Part shown: positions 15,391 through 23,734 of the stretch, in pieces
Layout: each line of letters starts with the position of its first letter
Numbering within the stretch: the first letter of the stretch is position 1
Origin: Planctomycetales bacterium
Lineage (GTDB): Bacteria > Planctomycetota > Planctomycetia > Pirellulales > Pirellulaceae
Direction: 5' to 3'
Length of the DNA: 32,570 nt
Assembly: GCA_020426595.1 (NCBI GenBank)
Contig: JAGQPS010000021.1
Location: forward strand, 1-32,570
Notes under the pieces: generated by a model
Databases searched by the model: none
Seen by the model: the letters and a program-made list of their open reading frames with translations, nothing else
What the model was told of the DNA's origin: nothing
Position numbers and translations under genes: made by a program

Positions 15391-17430
15391 GTGAATCGAG
15401 AATCGTCGCGAGATGTCGGCGGCACGAACCCCGACCCTCGGTACCGCTGGTTGTTTTGGCCAGAACTGTTCCACGCGCGGTCACTGGATGAACTGATCGA
15501 AACCGGTCTGGATTCGTTGCGAGCCGAATTTGGACTCGCGGGCGTCACCTGTTTCCACCTCACCCACGGCCGCTGGCTGGTCGAACGATCCGTCGGTGAG
15601 GCGGTTGCCGAGACTCGTGGCGCGGCGTGGGCCGAGCAAGCATGGGATCGAGCCGCGGAGTTCGAGAGCGAGGGGGCGCTCATCGTTCCCTGGCGCGAGA
15701 TGGACGGAAGCGATCCGCCATCGTCATCTCGTTTCGCGACCGATCGACCGATGCGCCCCGCCGATGATGCCGAGCATCACAACGCCGCCGCGCCGGAGCC
15801 TCGGAGCGCACGAGTCCTCGTGCTCACGCCGAATTCGCCGGAAGGGGCCGCGCGCGCGGCATCACTCGATGCGGCGCGGTGGTTGGGGCGTATCGTCGAG
15901 CATCAAGCTGGCGCGGTCACGACTCGGCTCGAGGCGGACCGCTTACAAGCGGTGCTTGGCGAAGTTGTAACTTGGGCTCGTAGTCGTTCGCTCGAGGAGG
16001 TGCTGGAACAAATCGCTCACAGCGCGACGCGGCTGTTGCAGTGCGAACGAGCCACCATTTTTCTCTGGGACCGACATCGGCAACGTCTCGTCGGTCGACC
16101 GGCGCTCGGGGTGCCGGGAAACTTGATCGAAGTCCCCGACCAAGCGGGGCTCGTGGGACGCGTGTTATCGACCGGTCAACCTCAGCGCGTGTCGACTCGC
16201 GATGCGAGCGGCGAAGGTGTGGTCCATCGAGCGGTCGACCAGAAGCTCGGATTTCACACACGCAATTTGCTGGGTGTGCCACTGGGCGAGGATGGCGAGC
16301 AGGTGAAGGGAGTCTTCGAGGTGATCAATCGCCTGCAGGGCGATTTTTCCCTCGACGATATTCGGACTTTGCGATTGTTGGCACGGCACGCCGCCGCGGC
16401 GCTGCAAGACTCGAAGACCTATCAGCGCCTCGCGGACGAACATCGGCGGTTGGTTGATCAGGCGGCCGAACGAGCCAGTTTGGTGGGGGAATGTTCGGCG
16501 ATCCAGCGCCTCCGCGTTTCGGTGGAACGAGTCGCGAAGGCCGACCTCGCGGTCCTGATCCTGGGAGAAAACGGCACGGGCAAGGACGTGGTTGCCCAGC
16601 AGTTGCATTACCTCAGTGCTCGTCGCGACCATCCGCTCGTCGCCTTGAACTGCGCGGCGATCGCGGCTTCGCTCCTCGAGAGCGAATTGTTCGGGCACGA
16701 GAAAGGGGCCTTCACCGGAGCGCATGACGCGCGTATTGGCAAGTTCGAGGCGGCGCAGGGCGGCACGGTTTTCCTGGACGAAGTCGGCGACTTGAGCCTC
16801 GATGGACAGGCCGCGCTCCTACGGGTGCTCGAGGAAAAAGTGGTGACTCGCATTGGCGGCACCCACCCGATTCCTGTCGACACGCGAGTCATCGCAGCCA
16901 CCAATCGCGACTTGGCGCAGTGGGTCCAAGCCGGACGATTTCGCGAGGATCTCTACTACCGATTGAATGTGGTCACGCTCGAGCTGCCACCGTTGCGAGA
17001 GCGCGAGTCGGACGTGCTGCTGTTGGCTCGTTACTTCCTGGAGCAGTTCGCGCGAACGGCGGGACGAACGGCGCCTCGTCTGAGCCGTTCGGCCGAGCAG
17101 CGACTTGTCGAACATCACTGGCCCGGCAACGTGCGCGAACTTCGCAATCTCATGGAACGAGTCGTTTACCTTTGTGATGCCGAGGAGCTCAGCGCCGACG
17201 ATCTCTCCTTCACGGCTCCAACCAGACGCGTCGATGGTCCATCAACGCCTCGTCTCGAGCACTCGCTTACCGACGCGACACGTCTGTTCCAAATCGATTT
17301 GATCGAGCGGCATATTTCCGCATGTGGGGGAAACGTTACGGAGGCCGCTCGTTCGCTCGGACTGCATCGCTCGAACCTCTACCGCAAGATGCAGCAGCTC
17401 GGCATGTCGCCTCGCTCGGACGACCTCTGA
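15391..17430 (+). CDS. Sigma54-dependent transcriptional activator with GAF sensor
   Basis: An enhancer-binding protein that drives sigma54 promoters. From the N-terminus it has a divergent GAF-like region (20-180) and a clear GAF domain (205-350). The central AAA+ domain (370-600) has Walker A GENGTGKD (K398), GAFTGA at 439-444 that contacts sigma54, Walker B FLDE (461-464) and the R-finger-type NRDL stretch. A Fis-type helix-turn-helix lies at about 647-671 ([20 protein letters not shown]). There is no receiver domain, so it should respond to a small molecule or redox state through the GAF domains, not to a histidine kinase. GTG at 15391 follows GGGAGGG. It is close behind the dehydrogenase gene and 209 nt ahead of the Wzz-like gene. 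Its targets are unknown. Confidence 0.95.
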   Translation: MNRESSRDVGGTNPDPRYRWLFWPELFHARSLDELIETGLDSLRAEFGLAGVTCFHLTHGRWLVERSVGEAVAETRGAAWAEQAWDRAAEFESEGALIVPWREMDGSDPPSSSRFATDRPMRPADDAEHHNAAAPEPRSARVLVLTPNSPEGAARAASLDAARWLGRIVEHQAGAVTTRLEADRLQAVLGEVVTWARSRSLEEVLEQIAHSATRLLQCERATIFLWDRHRQRLVGRPALGVPGNLIEVPDQAGLVGRVLSTGQPQRVSTRDASGEGVVHRAVDQKLGFHTRNLLGVPLGEDGEQVKGVFEVINRLQGDFSLDDIRTLRLLARHAAAALQDSKTYQRLADEHRRLVDQAAERASLVGECSAIQRLRVSVERVAKADLAVLILGENGTGKDVVAQQLHYLSARRDHPLVALNCAAIAASLLESELFGHEKGAFTGAHDARIGKFEAAQGGTVFLDEVGDLSLDGQAALLRVLEEKVVTRIGGTHPIPVDTRVIAATNRDLAQWVQAGRFREDLYYRLNVVTLELPPLRERESDVLLLARYFLEQFARTAGRTAPRLSRSAEQRLVEHHWPGNVRELRNLMERVVYLCDAEELSADDLSFTAPTRRVDGPSTPRLEHSLTDATRLFQIDLIERHISACGGNVTEAARSLGLHRSNLYRKMQQLGMSPRSDDL

Positions 17431-17639
17431 CCTGCCTCGTCCGGGCGGTGGAGGCCGGATTGGCGGATCGTGTGGGTAATCTGTAGCGGCTGTAGCGGCT
17501 CCACGTCCGGCTCATTCGCATTTTCCCTCCCATGCGTTGGTTCCCGCATAACGCGATCCACGGTCGTGGACGATCTCTGGCGAATGACGTGGTCCCTGCG
17601 CGCGCAGTTGGACCGCTGCCTCCGCTGGACTTTGTTGGG

Positions 17640-19403
17640 ATGGCGAAGCTCATGGATGTTCCATTGCCCACGGTGTTGCGCGCCATCGCGTTCCGCTATG
17701 GCTGGCTAATCGTGCTCTTGATCGTCCTTGGCGGAGGAGCCGCCGCCGGCTACGCGTTGATGACTCCGCGCCAGTGGATGGCTTACCAGTCCTTGTCGGT
17801 GCGCGACGAACTGATTGGAACGGCCCAACGCCCCGGTCGATTCGACTCGGCCGACCAATTGCGAACCGCGCAGGAAACCGTTCGCTCGGTGGCTCGTAAC
17901 AAGACCGTGATCGCCACCGTGTTGGCTCAGCTCGATCCGCCGCCGACCTATAACGCGGAAGTCTGGCCCGACGCCGAGTACGTCGAGGACTACGGCGGCA
18001 AGGTTTCGGTCACCGCCGCCAACGGCGCGGAGTTTGGTCAGACCGAGATTCTCGTTCTTAGCGTGAGGGAATCGTCGCCCGAGCGGGCGGCCCAGGTCGT
18101 GGCCTACCTGACCCAGCAGTTGGCCGATGAGTTGGCCACGCTGCGCGATCTTCGCTTTGGCAGCATGGAGAGCGAACTCGAGAGTGGGATGCTGGTCGCT
18201 CAGGAGGCGGTCGACCAAGCATCGCGGGAGCTCTCCGCGTTCGAACGGGAATTGGGCGCCGACCTCAGTGAATTGCGTTCGATGAATGATGCCGGGAGCT
18301 CCGAAGGGCCGGTTCGTCGACAGCTCGGCGCCATTCGCCAAGACATGAACGTCGCGACTCAACGACTCGGTGATCTCAAGACGCAATTGACCTACTTGCA
18401 AGAGCTCGTCGCGAATCCCGCCGCGATCGTATCGACTCCCGAGAGCATCATGACGCTGCATCCGGACTTGCGTCGTCTGAAGGAAGGCATCATCGATGCG
18501 ACGGTCCGAGTCTCGGACCTCAAGGCTCGCTACGACGACACGCATCCCTTGGTGTTGGCCGCGGCTTCATCGAGCCAGTCATTGGCGGCCGAGCTCCGAT
18601 TGCAACTCGATTCGGCGGTCAAGGGAACCGAGTTCGAGCGAGATGTGGTGCAGTCGCGAGTCGAGGACTTGAAGATGCAAGAGGCCACGCTGGTGAGCCG
18701 CATTGCCGAGCTCGCCGCGAAGCGAGTCGACTACAGTGACATCGTGCATCGCGTCGAGCGGCGAAAAATCGAACTCGCGCGGATTGAATCCGAGCTGACC
18801 GAAGTGAAAGCGTCTCGCGAAGCCGCGACCCAAGCCGCCGTGATCTCGCCGATTGGGCCGCCTCGGGCTGATTCGCGTCCCGTCGGACCGGGCCGTACGA
18901 CGGTTGCCGCGGCCGGCGCCGCCGGCGGACTCGTGTTGGCGATCGGCATCATCGCCGTCTTGTTCGACCCACGAGCGCTGGCTGCTTCGCTCGTCGTCGA
19001 TGAGGCCCCTCGTCGATACGCGGGCTCACCCTCCCGCGAAGCGACTGTGGCGCCCGCGTCCGCGAGCCTGTCCAGGGGAACGCCGCCAAACGAGCCGATC
19101 GCGATTCCGCGCGGACGACCCGAGCCCGCGGTACCGGTTAGCGGAGCGACGGTTTCGGTTGGTGCTACCGCGTCGCCCGAGCCCACGGCGACAACTTCGC
19201 GCCCCGTGCCCGAGCCGATCATGGCTCCTTCGGGAGACGACGAGCGTGCGATGACCGAGGTGGAACGAGAACGTTGGCAAGAGATCGAACGGCTCACCAA
19301 CGAAGTCAGCGATCTGAAGGCCGCGATCAGTGAACGCCGCGCTAAGGCGTTGGCCGATGAACTGGCTCGCTATCACGAGCAAGAGCAAGAGTTGCGGTCT
19401 TGA
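17640..19403 (+). CDS. Wzz/GumC-like polysaccharide co-polymerase with extended cytoplasmic tail
   Basis: A membrane protein of the chain-length determinant / exopolysaccharide transport family. TM1 is at about 18-41. A long coiled-coil-rich periplasmic part of about 370 residues follows, and TM2 is at about 418-442 (AAGGLVLAIGIIAVLFDP). These proteins govern length or export of surface polysaccharide. The family usually ends near TM2 or continues into a BY-kinase. Here a 145-residue tail, Pro/Ser/Ala-rich and then helical (ERERWQEIERLTNEVSDLK), has no Walker motifs. It could bind a separate tyrosine kinase or assembly protein; that is inference. ATG at 17640 is the first start that places TM1 at the N-terminus. 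It follows the sigma54 activator. No glycosyltransferase or Wza gene is in the window. Confidence 0.8.
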   Translation: MAKLMDVPLPTVLRAIAFRYGWLIVLLIVLGGGAAAGYALMTPRQWMAYQSLSVRDELIGTAQRPGRFDSADQLRTAQETVRSVARNKTVIATVLAQLDPPPTYNAEVWPDAEYVEDYGGKVSVTAANGAEFGQTEILVLSVRESSPERAAQVVAYLTQQLADELATLRDLRFGSMESELESGMLVAQEAVDQASRELSAFERELGADLSELRSMNDAGSSEGPVRRQLGAIRQDMNVATQRLGDLKTQLTYLQELVANPAAIVSTPESIMTLHPDLRRLKEGIIDATVRVSDLKARYDDTHPLVLAAASSSQSLAAELRLQLDSAVKGTEFERDVVQSRVEDLKMQEATLVSRIAELAAKRVDYSDIVHRVERRKIELARIESELTEVKASREAATQAAVISPIGPPRADSRPVGPGRTTVAAAGAAGGLVLAIGIIAVLFDPRALAASLVVDEAPRRYAGSPSREATVAPASASLSRGTPPNEPIAIPRGRPEPAVPVSGATVSVGATASPEPTATTSRPVPEPIMAPSGDDERAMTEVERERWQEIERLTNEVSDLKAAISERRAKALADELARYHEQEQELRS

Positions 19404-19432
19404 GTCGCTTCGGGCATTCCCGCACGCCCACG

Positions 19433-19465
19433 AAAAAGGCCGCGAATCGATAGCGACCCGCGGCC
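19433..19465 (-). terminator. Intrinsic terminator, minus strand
   Basis: On the minus strand GGCCGCG, a 14-nt loop, and CGCGGCC form a perfect 7-bp GC stem followed directly by TTTTT. This is the classic intrinsic terminator layout. It should end minus-strand transcripts arriving from the secreted-protein gene at 19772-20314 after crossing repeat copy B. It is 30 nt past the stop of the convergent Wzz-like gene. Confidence 0.8.
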
Positions 19466-19478
19466 CGTATCAAGCTGT

Positions 19479-19672
19479 GGGAAACCCGAAGCGTCAGTTT
19501 GATGTCGCGCTTTTCACGCTTCGCCCCGGTCGACCATGCCAAGAGCGTGGAAGAACCAAAGGAAACCCGAAGCGTGAGCGAGGGATTCTTCGCATTCCCA
19601 AACCAGCCGCCAACCCTTTGCGACACCAACACTTCCGCTTCGCGCCATCCCTGAAAGCGCAATATCCAAGAT
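19479..19672 (-). repeat. Dispersed repeat, copy B (full) plus partial copy
   Basis: Read on the minus strand, 19672 to 19498 aligns along its length with 30401-30580. It shares an upstream arm containing GGAAGTGTTGGTG, a CCCTCGCT boundary, the 22-nt core with CTTCGGGTTTCCTTTGG, and the CGCGACATCAA end. Right after that end the core begins again for 19 nt (19479-19497), a second partial unit. It lies between the secreted-protein gene and its terminator, so it is probably transcribed. Open frames across it are not credible genes. Confidence 0.85.
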
Positions 19673-19771
19673 CGCAATCGAGGGATTCGCTCACCTTGTG
19701 AAGACAGTCGGCCGGCGCGGCGTCATCGCCTTTCGATTGGACAACGATCCGCGGCCGATTAGGCCAAGCGC

Positions 19772-20314
19772 CTAGGGAAGCTTGACGCTGCGAACGAAGT
19801 TCTTGAACATCCCCTCGTTCTGTTCGAGCGTCGCGGCTGGGCCGGTCAGCTTCACGTAGTACACCGGAATCCCCTCACCCTCGATGATGGCGCCGAGCAT
19901 ACGATAGCCTTCACGCGGCACGGTCGGTCCGAGCGGACCACGCGGCGAGTCGAGGAAGGTGCCATTGATCTCGACGATGTGGACCTTCAACGCGCCGATC
20001 TCGACCTCTTCGATTTCCGCCTTCACCGGCCCGTCGCCTCGGAACTGATTCTCCCAACGAGCGATGTTCTGTTCGAGCGAACCACCCGCCGCCATGATCG
20101 TGAGCCGCCCCGCTTCCGATTCACCTTCGGTCGGAGGCACGGCGAACTCGGACTCCACGATGCGAGTCCGCGGTTCCTTCTTCTCCCAAGCCTCGGGAGG
20201 AGTCATCGTCAGCTTGCCCTCGGCCAGCGAGAGATCCTCGGCCTGGGCTGGAAGCGTTCCGAAGCCGGTCATCAACACAATCGCCGCCAAGAGCGGGAAG
20301 AGCTTCTTCATCAT
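19772..20314 (-). CDS. Secreted protein of unknown function
   Basis: This 180-residue protein starts with a clear signal peptide (MMKKLFPLLAAIVLMTGFGTLPAQA, cleavage near residue 25). The mature part reads like a small beta-sandwich. It has a conserved-looking start (LSLAEGKLTMTPPEAWEKKEP), an RLTIMAAGGSLEQNIARWENQF region, and an ending in VYYVKLTGPAATLEQNEGMFKNFVRSV, which recalls small periplasmic proteins of bacterial membranes. I recognise no named domain and claim no activity. Two adjacent ATGs (20314, 20311) are possible starts. It is the last gene of a minus-strand run of three, and copy B and the terminator at 19433-19465 follow it. Confidence 0.85.
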   Translation of the reverse strand: MMKKLFPLLAAIVLMTGFGTLPAQAEDLSLAEGKLTMTPPEAWEKKEPRTRIVESEFAVPPTEGESEAGRLTIMAAGGSLEQNIARWENQFRGDGPVKAEIEEVEIGALKVHIVEINGTFLDSPRGPLGPTVPREGYRMLGAIIEGEGIPVYYVKLTGPAATLEQNEGMFKNFVRSVKLP

Positions 20315-20400
20315 GGTTCCGTTGCTACCTTAGAGTTGAATGTTCTGGTTTCCGCCGATGCGGCAATGGGCAGGGCGAGCCACGTGATCGGCGAGACGGT

Positions 20401-21327
20401 TTACAGCATGCCGGCGACGACGAGACCCAGCAACACGAGCAAGCCGACACAGAGCAAGCCCAACACGATGATCGCCGCCCATTGACGTCCCCGCGATCGC
20501 GACCGACTCAATCGGTAATCCAACATTCTCTCACGGGCTTCACCGATGCGAACTTGCTCGTCCGCGCCCGGCGCGGGTTCGTGTTCCGGCTTTCTCGATT
20601 CTGGAGAGCGGGCCGTGGTTTGACCAGGGGCTTCGACGGGGGGCACGGGTGGGGGCGGAGCCGAGCTTGAGCCGAGCGAGAAGACCTCGCGAGCCGGTCT
20701 CCACTGCTCCCAACCCTCCTGCCAAACCAACGAATCTTCCGTCACGCGGCCTTCGCGGACCCAACGCCGCATGATGGAGCCTTCCGCTGGTCCGTACTGG
20801 CCACCCGCCGGCGGACGCACGTACCACACGAGATGCGGAGCCGCCTCGATGGGATCGAGTTGGTCGTCGTCCGAGGTCGCGATCTCCACGATGTCGTCTT
20901 CCACGATGTCATCGTGATCGGACGAACCTTGTCGGCGCTCCTCTTGTCGGCGTCCCGTGCCGGAACGCGCTGGCCGCTTGTCGTCGGACGGGCGAGCCGA
21001 CCGAGACCGCGATGGAGTCGTCGAAGAGCCTTCTCGATGAGCACCGTCGCGCGGCAATGTGGCTTCGCGCGACGAGGTGGCTTCGCGCGGGGACGTGGCT
21101 TCGTGAGTGACGACGGCCTCTCCCGGCGCGACGGCGCGAGTCGCCGTAGGGGCTTCGACCGAGTCACTTTCCTCTTCCGAATCCTGACCCGAGGACGAGT
21201 CGGTCGTGGAGTGGGGAGGAATACGGATGCCCTGATCACAGTGCGGGCAAATTCCCTTACGCCCCGCCAAGAATTCCTTGACGTGTAGGCGATGGTCGCA
21301 ATGAGGACAAAAGAATCGAATCCCCAC
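20401..21327 (-). CDS. Zinc-ribbon / GYF_2-domain tail-anchored membrane protein
   Basis: The first 30 residues are a zinc ribbon (C7-x2-C10, C27-x2-C30). A long acidic-then-basic linker with repeated EATS-type units (76-94) follows. Residues 167-216 match the GYF_2 (DUF4339) domain: WYVRPPAGGQYGP, GRVTEDSLVWQEGWEQW. A single membrane segment occupies the last 27 residues. The topology should leave the ribbon and GYF-like domain in the cytoplasm, tail-anchored, and GYF-like domains usually bind proline-rich peptides. GTG at 21327 is decided by GAGGAGG a few nt upstream, the strongest Shine-Dalgarno in the window. It is in a run with the genes at 21405-22010 and 19772-20314. The cellular role is unknown. 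Confidence 0.88.
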   Translation of the reverse strand: MGIRFFCPHCDHRLHVKEFLAGRKGICPHCDQGIRIPPHSTTDSSSGQDSEEESDSVEAPTATRAVAPGEAVVTHEATSPREATSSREATLPRDGAHREGSSTTPSRSRSARPSDDKRPARSGTGRRQEERRQGSSDHDDIVEDDIVEIATSDDDQLDPIEAAPHLVWYVRPPAGGQYGPAEGSIMRRWVREGRVTEDSLVWQEGWEQWRPAREVFSLGSSSAPPPPVPPVEAPGQTTARSPESRKPEHEPAPGADEQVRIGEARERMLDYRLSRSRSRGRQWAAIIVLGLLCVGLLVLLGLVVAGML

Positions 21328-21404
21328 GCGTTCCTCCTCGTCACCCCACGCGTTCCGTTCGCATTCGACGCCGAGTCACTTGAGCGTGCTCGGCGCGAAA
21401 GCGT

Positions 21405-22010
21405 TTACTGATCATCCGATGATTCGCCAGAACCATCCTCGCCATCGTTGCCTTGTGTTTCCCCGTCGCCAGTTTCCCCGTCGTTGCTGGGCGGACGATT
21501 GCGGCGAGGCTCGCCGGAACCGAGCCCAACCGAAACGCCGATCGGACCCTCCGTGGGAAGAGCAACCGTATTCTCGGGTTCAACGAAGTTGGCGACACTC
21601 GCGGGAATTTCCGTCTCGTCGGTGTAGAGGTCCGTGAAGACCCAAGTGTCCTTGTTCGGGCCTCGAGCCGTGTACAGCACCCATAGTTGATAGGTTTGCA
21701 CCATGTTGCCACGACGCCAAACGTAGTGACGCAACTCAGCCCCGTCCCCCTTGGGCTCCGCGCCCGCCGCCGAGCCGATGCGGGCCTCGATACCTTCCGA
21801 GGTGAAATCGGTATTGAAGTCAGCTCCCTCGGGGCCGCCGTTGAGCTCCTCGTTCGACGCTTCCAGATAACGACTCTGGAGGTTCTCAAGATGGCTCACC
21901 GCGCCCGTATAGCCGGGACGAGCAACCACGAATTCCCAAGCCAACAACACGATGAACACCAACAAGATCACGCCTAGAATGGCTTGCCGAATAATGGTCG
22001 CCTTGGACAT
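21405..22010 (-). CDS. Single-pass membrane protein of unknown function
   Basis: A 201-residue protein with one hydrophobic segment near the N-terminus (about 10-29, ILGVILLVFIVLLAWEFVV), so it is an N-in, C-out inner membrane protein. The rest should face the periplasm. Its C-terminal third is highly acidic and disordered (DGETGDGETQGNDGEDG-type repeats) and may be loosely structured. No domain is recognised. ATG at 22010 has GAGG nine nt upstream. It is the first gene of the minus-strand run of three that also holds the zinc-ribbon/GYF protein. Confidence 0.8.
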   Translation of the reverse strand: MSKATIIRQAILGVILLVFIVLLAWEFVVARPGYTGAVSHLENLQSRYLEASNEELNGGPEGADFNTDFTSEGIEARIGSAAGAEPKGDGAELRHYVWRRGNMVQTYQLWVLYTARGPNKDTWVFTDLYTDETEIPASVANFVEPENTVALPTEGPIGVSVGLGSGEPRRNRPPSNDGETGDGETQGNDGEDGSGESSDDQ

Positions 22011-22371
22011 CCGCTTCAACCTCGTCAGAAAAGTGTTTCGTCAATTAGGGCACTGTCTTGTGGGAGCACTGGCCCCTGGGAGTACTGGCCCTACCAAACA
22101 AACGCGAGCGTCGATCGACCTCGCGACATGAATGCAAGTTCCCGTCCACAACGACAATCTTGCGATTGTCATCGACTTGGCGAGACCGCCCTATCCTATT
22201 CTCAGCGGGGGGAAGACGCCAAGGCTTTGGCGCCAGTTCGGAGGCGGTCCCCCCAGCCGATTCCCACGGCGGCACCCCCACGCCGCCCGCGACCAACCGA
22301 CCTGAAGCGGGTTGGATCGCGGGAAATGCGGGGCTCGGCGTCGTCCGGTACGCCCGTGCCGCCCGACGGTC
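22011..22371. other. Intergenic region with tandem repeat and hairpins
   Basis: These 361 nt separate two minus-strand genes and should hold the promoter of the 21405-22010 gene. They contain a 14-nt unit in two near-identical copies, GGGAGCACTGGCCC (22062-22075) and GGGAGTACTGGCCC (22078-22091). There is also a perfect 7-bp inverted repeat (22153-22170, loop TTGC) and a 6-bp hairpin (22217-22232) that on the minus strand is followed by TCTTCCCCCC, a weak terminator candidate for the isomerase gene. Confidence 0.5.
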
Positions 22372-23463
22372 TCACGACGCGGCCATGCTGCTCTCAACCG
22401 CGGCTTTCATTTTCTCGAGGCCGGTGGTCACGACTTCCTCGGCGTCGAGTTCGTAGTACCGCGGATTGAAGAGTTCGAGCGACAACACGCCCGCGAATCC
22501 ATTGCGACGCAACGTACCGAGAATCTCATCAAGCGGAGCGACTCCATCGCCAGGGTAGACGCGATCGGCATCACCAATCGTCTCCCGAGGCGGGTCGGCG
22601 GGGTAGTCGTTCATATGGAAACAGTGGACCTGGGTCCCCGCGAGCATGCGCAGGCCGTCGAAGCCTGACCCGCCTTTATAGATGTGGTAGACGTCTGGGA
22701 GCACACAAGCATCGGGATGGTCGGCTTCGGTGGCGATGTAGAGCAGTTCGCCGAGGCGATGGATCGTCTTGGAGAATCCCCAGAGCTCGAGTTGCGGGAC
22801 GACTCCCGCGGCACGCCCCACTTCCAAGAGAGCACGATATCGTTCGGCGATGGTCAGCAGATCCATGTCGTCGCGGTCGGTCGCTCCAGCGGGAGGCGCG
22901 GCGATCCGCGTACCGCCCAAGGCCGCGACAAGACCCATCTCGCGTTTGGCTTGTTCCAAGCCTCGCGCGCGAGCCTCGGGATCATCGACGATCCACTGCG
23001 GGAAGCCGATCGCACTCTCGACTCGGAGGCCGTGATCGTCGAGCCGCTTACGGAGGTCGGCGAGCGAGCCACCTTCCTGTTGATACACCTCGATCTCTCG
23101 GATCCAAGGTTCGATCCCGTCATATCCCGCCTTGGCCGCCAACTCGATCTCCGCGACCAAACCGAGTTGCTGGCCACGAATCGTGCTCGTGTTCAAACAG
23201 TAACGCACTGGCCAGTCTCCAACGATTGAGGAAGTGTTCGGTTCGGTCTCCGTGGCTCGGCTCAATGAGGAAAGCCAACGCGGCATCGATACACTTGCCG
23301 TGACCGCCGCCGCGGCGGCCAACCAGGTGCGTCGACCGACTCGATTCGCCGACCCACTTTCGGTTGACGGCGAGTCCACGGCCGGCGGGTCCGCGACCTG
23401 GAAAGATGAGTGTTGGCGGAGAGCTGTTCGAGGCGGGAAGGAAACCGAATCGGAAGGGTTCAT
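22372..23463 (-). CDS. Sugar phosphate isomerase/epimerase-like TIM barrel protein, Tat-like export
   Basis: Residues 85-355 are an AP-endonuclease-2 type TIM barrel (xylose isomerase-like). Candidate metal ligands are visible: an acidic ELWGF strand, LPDVYHIYKG, HCFHMNDYP and LSLELFNPRYY. These enzymes isomerise or epimerise sugars. The N-terminal part has RVGRRTWLAAAAAVTASVS, a twin-arginine followed by a hydrophobic stretch, so export of a folded, metal-loaded protein is likely. It lies after about 42 residues, an unusually long lead, so the true start is uncertain. I kept ATG at 23463 for lack of a better one. The gene is divergent from the NRAMP-cytochrome fusion, 271 nt away. Substrate unknown. 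Confidence 0.82.
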   Translation of the reverse strand: MNPSDSVSFPPRTALRQHSSFQVADPPAVDSPSTESGSANRVGRRTWLAAAAAVTASVSMPRWLSSLSRATETEPNTSSIVGDWPVRYCLNTSTIRGQQLGLVAEIELAAKAGYDGIEPWIREIEVYQQEGGSLADLRKRLDDHGLRVESAIGFPQWIVDDPEARARGLEQAKREMGLVAALGGTRIAAPPAGATDRDDMDLLTIAERYRALLEVGRAAGVVPQLELWGFSKTIHRLGELLYIATEADHPDACVLPDVYHIYKGGSGFDGLRMLAGTQVHCFHMNDYPADPPRETIGDADRVYPGDGVAPLDEILGTLRRNGFAGVLSLELFNPRYYELDAEEVVTTGLEKMKAAVESSMAAS

Positions 23464-23587
23464 CTATTCGACCGAGCAAGAGGACAACTGGGCGGGAGTG
23501 TGCTCCAAGCCCGCACCGTAAATCGCGACGTATTGTGGCCAGCGACGAGCCGGAACGCAAATGGCCGAACGTCATGGGCGACGGGCG

Positions 23588-23610
23588 ATGAGTGACTCAT
23601 GTCTCGAGAC
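23588..23610. promoter_or_regulatory. Two adjoining palindromes in the fusion-gene upstream region
   Basis: ATGAGTGACTCAT (23588-23600) is a perfect 13-nt palindrome around a central G. It is followed without a gap by GTCTCGAGAC (23601-23610), a perfect 10-nt palindrome. The pair lies between the divergent isomerase and fusion genes, 125 nt before the fusion start, and is a good place for dimeric regulators. No Fur or MntR box match is claimed. Confidence 0.4.
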
Positions 23611-23734
23611 GCGGAAACCGAATCCGACCCGTGTATTGCATTGATCCTGGCTCGTGCAGCGAGTCGAATAGGAGGCTCTCCTCCACCCACGGATCAACTT
23701 CCGTCCCGCCTCTCGCTTGCCACAGGTTGGCCGC

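Noticed and set aside
17470..17500. Two adjacent copies of TGTAGCGGC before the Wzz-like gene
   Set aside because: Short and not repeated elsewhere. Also no -24/-12 sigma54 element with correct spacing could be found nearby.
19342..19677. Small hypothetical proteins crossing repeat copy B on the minus strand
   Set aside because: The frames translate the dispersed repeat and the terminator, and have no start signal. They are annotation artefacts of a repeat.
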